In this document: piece after piece, positions 55,839 to 64,000 of the stretch
How positions within the stretch are numbered: position 1 is the stretch's first letter
Layout: each line of letters opens with the position of its first letter
From: an uncultured beta proteobacterium
GTDB taxonomy: Bacteria > Pseudomonadota > Gammaproteobacteria > Burkholderiales > SG8-39
Assembly (NCBI GenBank): GCA_903859155.1
Contig: CAIOLO010000009.1
Location: 22,341 to 86,340 of the forward strand
Length of the DNA: 64,000 bases
Direction: 5' to 3'
Notes under the pieces: generated by a model
Databases searched by the model: none
What the model saw: only the letters and a program-made list of their open reading frames with translations
Told to the model about the DNA's origin: nothing
Made by a program: the position numbers and the translations under genes

Positions 55839-56936
55839 TCAATTAACCTGGCGAATTTTCGGTGTGGGTGTGCTGACATCCGCGCACTGCGCCCGATGCC
55901 GCAGCGCGTGGTCCATCAGCACGCAGGCCAGCATCGCCTCGGCGATCGGCGTGGCGCGCAGGCCCACGCAGGGATCGTGGCGGCCGGTGGTCTGCACCGT
56001 GGTCGGTTTGCCTTCCAGGTCAATCGAGCGGCGCGCTATGCGTATCGAAGAAGTCGGCTTGAGCGCAATGCTCACCACCACCTCCTGCCCGGTGGAAATG
56101 CCGCCCAGCACACCGCCGGCGTTGTTGCCGACGAATCCCTCGGGCGTGAGTTCATCGCCGTGCTCGCTGCCGCGCTGCGTGATTGAAGCGAAGCCCGCGC
56201 CGATCTCGACACCCTTCACCGCGTTGATGCCCATCATCGCTGAAGCGATATCCGCATCGAGGCGCCCGTACACCGGCTCGCCCCACCCCACCGGCACGCC
56301 CTGCGCGATGACGGTCACGCGCGCGCCGCAGGAATCCCCGGCGCGGCGCAGGCTGTCCATGTATTCCTCGAGTTCGGGCACGCGCTCCGGATCGGCGCAG
56401 AAAAACGCATTGGTGCCGACGTGCTCCCAGCCCTTGAACGCAAGCGGGTGCTGCCCGATCTGCGCGATGTAGCCGCGCACCTCGACGCCGTAGCGCTCGC
56501 GCAGCCATTTCTTGGCGATCGCACCGGCGGCCACGCGGATGGTGGTCTCGCGCGCCGAAGAACGGCCGCCGCCGCGGTAATCGCGCTCGCCGTATTTCTG
56601 CCAGTAGGTGTAATCGGCGTGGCCGGGACGGAAGGTGCGCGCTATGTCGGAGTAATCCTTGCTGCGCTGATCCTCGTTGCGGATCACGAATCCGATCGCG
56701 GTGCCGGTGGTGCGGCCTTCGAAAACACCAGACAGCAATTCGATGCGATCGGATTCCTGGCGCTGCGTGACATGGCGCGAGGTGCCCGGCTTTCTGCGGT
56801 CGAGTTCGAGTTGGATGTCCGCCTCGGATAATTCGAGTCCGGGCGGGCAGCCGTCGATGACCCCGCCCATGGACGGGCCGTGCGACTCACCGAAGGAAGT
56901 CACACAATAAAGCTTACCGAAACTGTTGCCCGACAT
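55839..56936 (-). CDS. aroC: chorismate synthase
   Basis: 365 residues, full length. Family signatures are [18 protein letters not shown] at the N-terminus, [29 protein letters not shown] in the middle, and the C-terminal [21 protein letters not shown]. It makes chorismate from EPSP with reduced FMN in aromatic amino-acid synthesis. ATG 56936 matches the family start. It is the ordinary gene upstream of the selenoprotein locus on the same strand, 226 bases away, so possible read-through into that locus cannot be excluded. Confidence 0.97.
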   Translation of the reverse strand: MSGNSFGKLYCVTSFGESHGPSMGGVIDGCPPGLELSEADIQLELDRRKPGTSRHVTQRQESDRIELLSGVFEGRTTGTAIGFVIRNEDQRSKDYSDIARTFRPGHADYTYWQKYGERDYRGGGRSSARETTIRVAAGAIAKKWLRERYGVEVRGYIAQIGQHPLAFKGWEHVGTNAFFCADPERVPELEEYMDSLRRAGDSCGARVTVIAQGVPVGWGEPVYGRLDADIASAMMGINAVKGVEIGAGFASITQRGSEHGDELTPEGFVGNNAGGVLGGISTGQEVVVSIALKPTSSIRIARRSIDLEGKPTTVQTTGRHDPCVGLRATPIAEAMLACVLMDHALRHRAQCADVSTPTPKIRQVN

Positions 56937-57001
56937 GATTGGATTTCCACCGTAAGTCGTTGAAGTTTAACATGGGGACTCTTTGCCTTCGGAATGAAGC
57001 C

Positions 57002-57190
57002 ATGAGCGACGACGATTCTGACAAGCTGAAGGGCCCCGGCGGCCTGTCCCTGCGCCTGGTTCACGAGCAGACCAGGAAAAGCCTGGCGCGCGATCGCGAA
57101 GCCGCGATGAAAACCCGCAACGCGCTGCTGCAGCAGAAAAGCCGCTGGCAGCGCTTCGTGCGCTATGTGTGGGACAAAAAACGCGGCTGA
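57002..57190 (+). CDS. small basic hypothetical protein
   Basis: 62 residues, charged and mostly helical (MSDDDSDKLKGPGG, then RKSLARDREAAMKTRNALLQQKSRWQRFV). No family recognised. GGAATGAAGCC precedes ATG 57002. It lies divergent from aroC and before the VOC fragment. Coding status is moderately likely. Confidence 0.5.
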   Translation: MSDDDSDKLKGPGGLSLRLVHEQTRKSLARDREAAMKTRNALLQQKSRWQRFVRYVWDKKRG

Positions 57191-57280
57191 ATGGCCGACA
57201 GTCTGTCAAGCAGGGCGGCAGCACGGTTCATTTCCCGCGGAAGTACAATGCAGCGCCACGAACCAAGGGAACACACAGCC

Positions 57281-57355
57281 ATGGCCAAGCTTCGCCACAT
57301 CGTCATCTGCGTCGCCGACCTGCAAGGCGCCGCGGATTTCTACGAAAGACGGTGA
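57281..57355 (+). pseudogene. VOC (glyoxalase-like) protein, N-terminal remnant
   Basis: 24 codons (MAKLRHIVICVADLQGAADF, then YERR, stop) match the first beta strand and helix of VOC-family proteins. The frame then ends at TGA 57353 and the rest of the gene is absent. AAGGGAACAC lies before the ATG. The MFS gene follows immediately, so a deletion has probably joined the two. Confidence 0.65.
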
Positions 57356-57391
57356 TTTGAGCGATCGCATCCCGCCATACCGGGCGCATCG

Positions 57392-58648
57392 TTGAGCGCC
57401 ACCCCGAGCGGCTCGGCGCTCGCCCCGTTCCAGGTCAAGAGCTTTCGCTTCCAGTGGCCGGCGGATCTGTGCGCTTCGTTCGCCTTCGAGATGGAAAGCA
57501 TCATCCTTGCATGGTATGTGCTGGTGGAAACCAAGTCCGTATTCATGCTGAGCCTGTTCGTCTCGATGAACCATATCGGCACGCTGCTGGGCCCCATTCT
57601 CGGCGTAGTCGGCGACCGCGTCGGCCAGCGCAACATGCTGACCGCGATGCGCGGCATCTACAGCTGCACTGCGGCAACCCTGTTGATCTGCGCGCTTACC
57701 GGGGTCCTCAATCCGATAATCGTGCTGCTTGTCGCCGCGGTGACGGGCATGGTGCGCCCCTCGGATATCGGCATGCGCAATGCGGTGATCAGCGAAATCA
57801 TGCCGCCCAACCATCTGCTGAGCGCGGCGGGCATCCAGCGCACCACGCAGGACTCGGCCCGGATCTTTGGCGCGTTGACCGGCGCAGGCGTGGTGGCCGT
57901 GCTGGGCATGGCGCCGGCCTATGTCGCGATCTGCGCCCTGTATGTGAGCAGCATGATGCTCACACGGCATGCAGGACGGGTGCGCATCATCCTGCAGGCA
58001 GGCGCGGCGAAGATCGTGCGCGCCTCCCCCTGGCTGGAACTCAAGCAAGGCATGGTCTATGTCTGGAACACCCCGCATCTGAGGGGCATCATGGCGCTGG
58101 CACTGGTGCTCAATGCCACGGCCTTCCCGATATTCATGAGCCTGCTGCCCTACGTGGCCAAGGAGGTCTATCACGCCGACCAGACCACGCTGGGCTTTCT
58201 GGTGGCCTCGGGCTCCTGCGGGGCGCTGCTCGGCTCGGTGCTGGTCAGCCGCTTCAGCAGCTTGGTCAATCCGGCGCGGATGATGATTTTTGGCGCGTCG
58301 GGCTGGTTTGTGATGCTGATCGTGTTCGCGCAGATGACCGAACCGCTGTGGGGATCACCGGCGCTGTTCTTCGCCGGCATGTCTCAGGCATCCTGCCTGG
58401 TGCCGATGACCGCGATTCTGCTCAGAAACACCGCCCCGCAGTATCGCGGGCGGGTGATGGGGATACGCATGCTGATGATCTACAGCAACATGCCCGGCAT
58501 CCTGCTGTTCGCGCCGCTGGTCACCACACTGGGCTATACGCCTACCGCAACCATTTATTGCGCTTCCGGCCTCGTCTGCGCGCTGCTGATCACGTATTCA
58601 TGGCGCGAGCATTTCTGGCATCGCGGCTCCCTGACCAACGCGCGCTGA
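57392..58648 (+). CDS. MFS transporter (enterobactin exporter EntS-like type)
   Basis: 418 residues with about twelve membrane segments. The N-terminus SFRFQWPADLCASFAFEMESIILAWYVL resembles the MFS_3/EntS subgroup start, followed by the inter-helix GVVGDRVGQRN loop. The start is unclear: TTG 57392 is the only start codon near the family N-terminus, and the frame is open from the VOC fragment's stop codon, 37 bases earlier. Substrate unknown. Confidence 0.8.
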   Translation: MSATPSGSALAPFQVKSFRFQWPADLCASFAFEMESIILAWYVLVETKSVFMLSLFVSMNHIGTLLGPILGVVGDRVGQRNMLTAMRGIYSCTAATLLICALTGVLNPIIVLLVAAVTGMVRPSDIGMRNAVISEIMPPNHLLSAAGIQRTTQDSARIFGALTGAGVVAVLGMAPAYVAICALYVSSMMLTRHAGRVRIILQAGAAKIVRASPWLELKQGMVYVWNTPHLRGIMALALVLNATAFPIFMSLLPYVAKEVYHADQTTLGFLVASGSCGALLGSVLVSRFSSLVNPARMMIFGASGWFVMLIVFAQMTEPLWGSPALFFAGMSQASCLVPMTAILLRNTAPQYRGRVMGIRMLMIYSNMPGILLFAPLVTTLGYTPTATIYCASGLVCALLITYSWREHFWHRGSLTNAR

Positions 58649-58661
58649 GAAGCAGCGGTTC

Positions 58662-59636
58662 TCAGTCTTCCCTGATGCCGGTCACTTTCACGATGTTCTC
58701 GTAGACGCTGCGCTCCGCCTGCAGGAAGGCGGCAAACTGCGCCGGCGTGCCGCCGGCCGTGCCGACCAGTTCCAGCCCCTGCGAAGTCAGGAACTTGGCC
58801 TTGAACTGGGGATCGGGCAGCGTCCGGGCAATCACGCTGTTGAGCCGTTGCACGATGTCCGGAGAGGTTCCCGCCGGCGCGAAAAATCCGAACCAGACGC
58901 GAATCGGCAAGTCGACCCCCGCCTCCTTGAAGGAGGGCACCTCCGGCAGGATTTCCGAGCGCGTCTCGCCATTCACCGCAATCACCCTCAATTTGCCGGC
59001 TTTCTGCTGCGCCGCCGCCGGACCCGCGCCGAACAGGGACACCTGAATTTCTCCAGCCAGCAGGGCCTGCGTGGACTGCAGCGCGCTCTTGTAGGGGACA
59101 TTGAGGAAGGTGATTCCCTTGGATAGCCGCAGCCATTCAATATAGATATTGGCCAGGCTGACCACACCCCAGGAGCCCCAACTCACCACGCCGGGCCGGG
59201 CTCTGGCCATGGCGATCAATTCCTCCATCGATTTAACCGGCAGCGTTGGGGCGACCGCCACGACAGAGGTCAGGAATCCCATCTGCACCACCGGCGTGAA
59301 ATCGCGGCGCGGCTCATAGGGCAGCCTGGAGCGTGTGGCCGGATTGAGCGAAATCACCAGCGAATCCGTGCCGCACAACGTGTAGCCATCCGGTGCTGCT
59401 TTGGCGCAGGCCTCGGCGCCGATAATGCCTTCGGCGCCCGCACGGTTGTCGACCACGAACGGCTGCCCGAACTCCTGCGACCAGATCTGCGCCGCGCCGC
59501 GAATCGGCACGTCGACGACACTTCCCGGCGGATGCGGCACGATGATGCGTACGGCTTTTGCCGGATAAGCCTGCGACAGTACGGCGCCGGAAAAAGCCAG
59601 TGCGGCGGTACCGGCAATCAGTGTTCTGAAAACCAT
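58662..59636 (-). CDS. Bug/TctC-family substrate-binding protein
   Basis: 324 residues with a signal peptide (cleavage near AVLSQ) and the hallmarks YPAKAVRIIVPHPPGSVVDV, VVDNRAGAEGIIGAEACAKA, DGYTLC and NVPYKSALQS. It lies convergent with the MFS gene, 13 bases from its stop. Ligand unknown. It is the last complete member of the family in the window. Confidence 0.92.
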   Translation of the reverse strand: MVFRTLIAGTAALAFSGAVLSQAYPAKAVRIIVPHPPGSVVDVPIRGAAQIWSQEFGQPFVVDNRAGAEGIIGAEACAKAAPDGYTLCGTDSLVISLNPATRSRLPYEPRRDFTPVVQMGFLTSVVAVAPTLPVKSMEELIAMARARPGVVSWGSWGVVSLANIYIEWLRLSKGITFLNVPYKSALQSTQALLAGEIQVSLFGAGPAAAQQKAGKLRVIAVNGETRSEILPEVPSFKEAGVDLPIRVWFGFFAPAGTSPDIVQRLNSVIARTLPDPQFKAKFLTSQGLELVGTAGGTPAQFAAFLQAERSVYENIVKVTGIRED

Positions 59637-59985
59637 TGGGATTCCTTTACGTTAGGCGCGTGCCCGGGACACGCGCATCTGAAGCGCGCCCTGGAACCGC
59701 AATCTCCACCCGACTCGCGCCGACTCCAGTTGCCCTGACCCGGCGGCGATATCTTCCACGCAACTGCGGCAAATGTCCAAGGCTGCCAATTCCTTCAACT
59801 ACCGCCATCGCCTGTTCTGCCGCGCCGGCGCGACCGCCCAATACAGCGATTTCCGGAACAAACCGGGCCGGACGTTTGTATACTCCGGTAACGGCTATCC
59901 TGTTGCAAATTTCCGTGACCGGAGCCGCTACAACAATTCCAAAAAACCAATCATGAAGCAAACGACATACTGAGGAGAGAAGGCA
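59637..59985. other. intergenic region
   Basis: 349 bases between the Bug gene start (minus) and the lectin-like gene (plus), so both promoters should be here. Short frames are present but have no recognisable similarity. The stretch from about 59870 to 59960 is the likely promoter area of the lectin-like gene. Confidence 0.35.
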
Positions 59986-60663
59986 ATGCAACGCAAAACC
60001 ATTTCAAGTTTGACCGCACTGGCCCTGGTCGCTGCGGGATTGAGCAGCGTGAGCTTGGCGCAGCAGAAATCGGCCGACAAGAAAATGAGCTTCTTCGCCA
60101 CCAGCGCGGGTCCGGGCAAGGGTGCCGATCTGGGCGGACTGGCAGGCGCCGACACACATTGCCAGGGCCTGGCGAAAGCCGCAGGTGCAGGCAACCGCAC
60201 CTGGCGCGCCTACCTGAGCACGGTTGAAGGCGGCGGCAAAAAGGCAGTCAACGCGAGCGATCGCATCGGCAAAGGCCCCTGGTACAACGCCAAAGGCGAA
60301 TTGATCGCGAAAAATCTGGACGACCTGCATTCGGACCAGGCCAAGCTCACCAAGCAAACCATACTCACCGAGAAAGGGCAGATGGTCAACGGGCGCGGCG
60401 ACACGCCGAACATGCACGACATCCTCACCGGCTCCGATTCGCAGGGTCGCGCGTTCCAGGTAGCCAGCGACACCACCTGCGGCAACTGGACCAAGAGTTC
60501 CGCCGACGGTTCGGCGAATCTGGGGCATTCCGATCGCACCGGGCTTTCCGAGCACCTCGCCGCGAAGTCCTGGAACCACACGCACGCCTCGCGTGGTTGC
60601 AACCCCGAAGGGCTGCGCAGTTCCGGCGGTGCCGGGCTGTTCTACTGTTTCGCTGCAAAGTAG
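59986..60663 (+). CDS. secreted lectin/endostatin-like domain protein
   Basis: 225 residues with a signal peptide (MQRKTISSLTALALVAAGL, cleavage near SLA-QQ). The mature part, FFATSAGPGKGADLGGLAGA, then ADTHCQGLAKAAG and TWRAYLST, matches bacterial proteins often annotated as lectins with an endostatin/C-type-lectin-like fold. Cys residues (THC, TTC, GC, YC) are placed for disulfides, and the end is GGAGLFYCFAAK. It has its own strong terminator, so it is a single-gene unit. Exported; ligand unknown. AGGAGAG precedes ATG 59986. Confidence 0.75.
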   Translation: MQRKTISSLTALALVAAGLSSVSLAQQKSADKKMSFFATSAGPGKGADLGGLAGADTHCQGLAKAAGAGNRTWRAYLSTVEGGGKKAVNASDRIGKGPWYNAKGELIAKNLDDLHSDQAKLTKQTILTEKGQMVNGRGDTPNMHDILTGSDSQGRAFQVASDTTCGNWTKSSADGSANLGHSDRTGLSEHLAAKSWNHTHASRGCNPEGLRSSGGAGLFYCFAAK

Positions 60664-60680
60664 AACCCGGCTTTCCCGAG

Positions 60681-60710
60681 AAAAAGGGGGCGATGGTTGC
60701 CCCCTTTTTT
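60681..60710 (+). terminator. rho-independent terminator after the lectin-like gene
   Basis: The stem ggggggc-type arms GGGGGC (60686-60691) and GCCCCC (60699-60704) enclose gatggtt, followed by seven T. It lies 18 bases after the stop codon of the lectin-like gene. The five A before the first arm could extend pairing with the T run, so it might act in both directions. Confidence 0.9.
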
Positions 60711-60825
60711 TATTATTTACCGGATTTTCAAGACTTTTATTAAGAAACATTATTTATTGGCGTATGTTTTATGACGTTTTGAATACCATTTATTAGATAT
60801 TTTCATCGCCCAGAAAGGAACATCC

Positions 60826-61821
60826 TTGAACAGAGTATGCGTGGTCGGCGCAGGTGCCGTCGGCGGCAACCTGACGGTGCGCCTTGCCAATGCCGGCGTC
60901 GATGTGACGGTGATCGCCCGCGGCGCCAATGCCGCGGCGATTCGCGAACGCGGCTTTATTCTCAAGACTGCCGCCGCCACCCTGAGCGCGCGCCCGCGCG
61001 TGTGCACCGACATGGCCGAAGCCGGCGCGCAGGACGCGGTGTTCGTCGCCGTGAAAGGGCAGTCCATCCCGGAGATTGCGGCGGGACTGCCGGCCCTGTG
61101 CGGAGCGCAGACGCCGGTGGTGTTCCTCCTCAACGGCATCCCCTGGTGGTATCCGCTGGGCAACGCCCGCCTGCCGCACCCCTGGCCCGACCTGGGCTTG
61201 CTCGACCCCGGCAAAGTGCTCGAACGCACCCTGGGCATCGAGCGGGTGATCGGCTCCGTGGTCTACGCCGGCAATGCACTGCTCGAGCCGGGCGTGGTGC
61301 TCTCCACCGCCCCCACCGCGGGCATGATCTCGATTGGCGAGCCCGACGGATCGAAAAGCGAGCGCATCGCCGCCCTCGGCCAGATGCTCGAAGCCGCCGG
61401 CTACAAGGCGCCGATCGCCGCCGACATCCGCGAAGCGGTGTGGACCAAAATGGTGGGCAGCAACCTCGCCTCGATGCTGGTGTGCACGTTGCTGGACAAA
61501 CCCCTCGCGGTGTTCAGCCAGAACGCGGAACTCGCCGCACTGAGCCGCAACATCCTGCGCGAAGGCATGGCGGTGGCCAAAGCCTGGGGCAAGACACTTC
61601 CGCTCGAACCCGAGGGCGCGCACGACCCGGCCAAGCTCACCAACAACCACAAACCCTCGATGGCGCAGGATTTCGAGAAAGGCAGGATGCTTGAGATCGA
61701 TCCCATCCTCACCGCGTTCCAGCGCCTGGCGCGCGCGGCGAAGGTACCTACGCCGCATTTCGATGCGGGGCTGGCGCTGCTGGTGCAAAGGGCGATGGAT
61801 GCGGGGTTGTACGGGCGCTGA
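60826..61821 (+). CDS. ketopantoate reductase (PanE/ApbA)-family protein
   Basis: 331 residues. The N-terminal NAD(P)-binding motif is VVGAGAVGGNLTVRLANAG, and the C-terminal domain has the catalytic Lys region (REAVWTKMVGSNLASML) and SMAQDFEKGRMLEIDPIL. The start is a TTG with AAAGGAAC upstream; no ATG is in the right place. The family includes the vitamin B5 enzyme and many relatives of unknown specificity, so the substrate is not certain. A near copy of its middle part occurs at the window end. Confidence 0.88.
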   Translation: MNRVCVVGAGAVGGNLTVRLANAGVDVTVIARGANAAAIRERGFILKTAAATLSARPRVCTDMAEAGAQDAVFVAVKGQSIPEIAAGLPALCGAQTPVVFLLNGIPWWYPLGNARLPHPWPDLGLLDPGKVLERTLGIERVIGSVVYAGNALLEPGVVLSTAPTAGMISIGEPDGSKSERIAALGQMLEAAGYKAPIAADIREAVWTKMVGSNLASMLVCTLLDKPLAVFSQNAELAALSRNILREGMAVAKAWGKTLPLEPEGAHDPAKLTNNHKPSMAQDFEKGRMLEIDPILTAFQRLARAAKVPTPHFDAGLALLVQRAMDAGLYGR

Positions 61822-62168
61822 CTCACCATACAACAGCTTCGCCAGACCAGGCAGCGCCTCGTTCAACGGTATCACTTCGACACCGCCCTCGTGCCAGCGG
61901 CGCGTACGGGGATGGAGCAGGCAGGCGCGCGCTGCGAACCTGCCCTTATCCTTCCACCTCGCCCGCCATCAGCGCCGCCGTGAGGTCCGCCGCGTAGCCA
62001 AAAAGGCCGGAGAGGCAATAGGGACGCGGGTTTTCAGCCGATCACCGGCGTAGATGGACCAGACTTGCAATCTGCCGAAGCTCATACTTGCAATCTGCCG
62101 AGGTTGACACTTGCAATCAGCCGAAGTTCGAACTTGCAATTAGCCGGATTCCGGGAATACCATCCCGC
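61822..62168. other. intergenic region with 23-bp repeats at its end
   Basis: 347 bases after the ketopantoate reductase-like gene. The first 240 have no recognisable content. The last part holds four 23-bp direct repeats immediately before the ATPase gene (listed separately). Confidence 0.4.
62064..62155 (+). repeat. 23-bp direct repeat, four copies
   Basis: The sequence cttgcaatctgccgaag recurs at 62064, 62087, 62110 and 62133, each exactly 23 bases from the last; copies 3 and 4 have small changes (aatcagcc, aattagcc). They end 14 bases before the ATPase start and may be a cis-acting site for it, but no function is known to me. Confidence 0.8.
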
Positions 62169-63419
62169 ATGGCAAAAGCTCGAAAACTTCTTTCCCGTCT
62201 GTTGTCGCCACGCTTGCGGGAGGCATTGCGCGACACACCGGTGGTCCTGATCCATGGCCCGCGACAGTGTGGCAAAACCACGCTCGCGCGAACGGCAGGG
62301 GAACCGCGCGGTCATCATTAATTTTCGTTCGATGATGACGCCGTGCGCGCCGCCGCCCTGCGCGACCCCGTCGGCTTCGTTGCCGATCTTCCACCGCGAG
62401 TGATCCTTGACGAAGTTCAACGCGTCCCGTCGCTGTTTACATCCATCAAGTCAGCGGTGGACCGCCGCAGAATGCCGGGACGATTCCTTCTTACGGGATC
62501 GGCCAACGTATTGCTGGTGCCCAAGCTCGCGGAGTCGCTCGCCGGGCGGATGGGTATCCTGCGCCTGCATCCACTGGCGCAATGCGAACTTGGCGAAACC
62601 ACGCCCCGCTTCCTCAACCAGCTTTTCAACGGGCGCTTCCGCACGCGGATCGTGGAACGTCTTGGACAGGAACTCGCATCCCGCGTCGCCGCCGGCGGTT
62701 ACCCCGCCGCGCTCGCGCGCCGGTCCGCGCCGCGCCGCGCGGCGTGGTACCGCGATTACATTGAAACCCAGGTTCAACGCGATGTCCACGATCTCTCACG
62801 CCTGCGCTCCTTCGATGCCCTGCCGCGCCTGTTGTCACTCGCGGCATCACACACAGCGCGCCTGTTGAACATCCACGATCTGGCGAGTGCATTTCAACTT
62901 TCGCGCCCGACCATCGATGAGTACGTGACTCTGCTGGAACGTATTTTTCTTATCGATCGGCTGCCGCCGTGGCACCGCAGTCATATGCGGCGCCTTTTGA
63001 AAACGCCTAAATTGCATGTCGGAGACACGGGCCTTGCATGCGCGCTTCTTGGCGTTGATGGCCGAAGGTTGCATCGCGAACGTGAACTGCTCGGACCGCT
63101 GCTGGAGACATTCGTTCTTCAGGAACTTCGCCGCCAGGCAAGCAGTTTGCCCACACCACCCAATTTCTTTCATTACCGCGACCGCGATGGCGCCGAAGTG
63201 GATATCGTCATCGAGCAAGGTCCCGGCGCCGTCGCCGGCATCGAGATCAAGTCCGCCGCATCGGTTTCGGAGTCCGATTTCCGCGGCCTGCGCAAATTGA
63301 AGGAAATCGCGGGGGCAAGTTTCAGGCACGGCGTGGTGCTCTACGACGGCGAGGCCTGCATCCGGTTTGGGGAGCATTTCCACGCGGTACCGTTGAGGAT
63401 GCTCTGGGAAAGCGAGTGA
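62169..63419 (+). pseudogene. DUF4143-type AAA ATPase gene with an in-frame stop
   Basis: The frame codes for about 416 residues: Walker A (HGPRQCGKTTLART, near residue 40), then TAA at 62319-62321, then RVILDEVQRVPSLFTSIK (Walker B-like), TGSANVLLVPKL and a C-terminal DUF4143 region with a nuclease-like HYRDRDGAEVDIVIE. Both sides are in one frame, so a single nonsense change splits the protein after residue 50, probably Tyr to stop. The rest could still start at GTG 62343 but lacks Walker A. Sequencing error is possible. Four 23-bp repeats precede it. Confidence 0.8.
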
Positions 63420-63422
63420 ATC

Positions 63423-63608
63423 CTAATCCTTCGCTCCGAGGGCCGGCTGCGGCGCTTTAGCGTTTGCCGCGCGGGACACCACGGCGTTGCCGATGGAGCC
63501 GTTGGCGCCGAGCTGGATGTCGAGGACGACCGGCTGGCCAAGGGATTCCGAAACCTTCTGGTTCACCAGGCGCACTAGTGGCGCCAACGCCGCGGCGATC
63601 CGCGAGCG
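63423..63608 (-). pseudogene. Bug/TctC-family fragment
   Basis: Minus-strand frame with LAPLVRLVNQKVSESLGQPV, then LGANGSIGNAVVSRA, which is the first third of a Bug protein, followed by a stop (63423-63425). The signal peptide and the C-terminal two thirds are missing. Its upstream end meets the truncated ketopantoate reductase copy head to head at about 63608. Confidence 0.7.
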
Positions 63609-64000
63609 AGGCAGAGCGCTCAAGCGCAGCCTGGGCATCGAGCGGGTGATCGGCACCGTGGTCTATGCCGGCAACGCCCTGCTGGAGCCCGGTGTGGTGC
63701 TCTCAACCGCGCCCACCGCGGGCACGATCGCCATCGGCGAGCCCGACGGATCGAAAAGCGAGCGCATCGCCGCCCTCGGCCAGATGCTCGAAGCCGCCGG
63801 CTACAAGGCGCCGATCGCCGCCGACATCCGCGAAGCGGTGTGGACAAAAATGGTGGGCAGCAACCTCGCCTCCATGCTCGTTTGCACCTTGCTGGACAAA
63901 CCCCTGGCGGTGTTCAGCCAGAATCCGGAGCTCGCCACGCTCAGCCGCAACATCCTGATTGAGGGCATGGCGGTGGCCAAAGCCTGGGGCAAGACCCTGC
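63609..64000 (+). pseudogene. second ketopantoate reductase-family copy, truncated at both ends of view
   Basis: The frame is open to the window end and gives LGIERVIGTVVYAGNALLEP, IREAVWTKMVGSNLASML and SRNILIEGMAVAKAWGKTL, the middle part of the protein encoded at 60.8-61.8 kb. The N-terminal part, including the NAD(P)-binding domain, is missing before 63609. A 110-base stretch (63736-63845) is identical to 61336-61445. It may extend beyond the window, so whether the 3' part is complete is not known. Confidence 0.75.

Noticed and set aside
60793..61875. Minus-strand open frame over the ketopantoate reductase-like gene
   Set aside because: It is antisense to a well-matched gene and has no similarity of its own.
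62064..62155. Four 23-bp repeats as a CRISPR array
   Set aside because: Copies follow one another without spacers of a separate length, and no cas genes are present.

Overview
The window looks like chromosomal DNA of a high-G+C betaproteobacterium (Burkholderiales-like). The grounds are nine complete and one broken gene for Bug/TctC-type periplasmic solute-binding proteins, many catabolic genes typical of that group (UbiD-like decarboxylase, Rieske oxygenase, CoA ligase, enoyl-CoA hydratase, CoxL-type molybdenum hydroxylases), and the codon usage. No rRNA gene and no CRISPR array was found. One tRNA gene was recognised, and it is tRNA-Sec.

Region by region. 1-16 kb holds catabolic enzymes (TPP enzyme, nitronate monooxygenase-like protein, SDR, 2-oxoglutarate/Fe(II) oxygenase, enoyl-CoA hydratase, ADP-forming-type acyl-CoA synthetase, molybdenum hydroxylase large subunit, FMN hydroxyacid oxidase, HD-domain protein), an MFS carrier and one Bug protein. 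16-20 kb has a tandem Bug pair and a Rieske oxygenase. 20-23 kb has a 77-bp tandem repeat, a DUF47/PiT phosphate-uptake pair and a SAM hydrolase-like gene. 23-30 kb has two Bug genes with an alcohol dehydrogenase, a GST, a carboxymuconolactone decarboxylase-like gene and a second CoxL-like gene. 30-35 kb has two sensor kinases. 35-39 kb has a UbiD-Bug-Mrr-like-Bug run. 39-44.4 kb carries a membrane protein and a three-gene surface-protein module: a small secreted Cys protein, a TPR/beta-barrel Slam-like protein, and a FecR-domain protein with a long Ser-Gly repeat. 44.4-48.5 kb is a mobile-DNA scrap zone with a broken higBA, transposase fragments, intact hicAB and higBA toxin-antitoxin pairs and a truncated integrase next to tRNA-Sec.

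The most interesting part is 48.8-55.6 kb, all on the minus strand. In transcription order it runs: a UGSC-motif selenoprotein whose in-frame UGA splits it into two apparent ORFs, a Bug protein, selA (start overlapping the Bug stop), a Tat-exported TPP enzyme, a cytochrome c, and tRNA-Sec (selC). A hairpin with a GGUC-containing loop lies 21 nt after the UGA, as expected of a bacterial SECIS. The selenoprotein, the selenocysteine-synthesis enzyme and the tRNA are therefore together; selB is not in the window. The 3' half of the tRNA pairs imperfectly, and an integrase remnant lies on that side, so a mobile element may have replaced the tRNA end.

55.8-64 kb returns to ordinary genes (aroC, MFS, Bug, a lectin-like secreted protein, a ketopantoate reductase-like gene). 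It ends with an ATPase gene broken by an in-frame stop, 23-bp repeats, and a partial second copy of the reductase gene abutting a Bug gene fragment.
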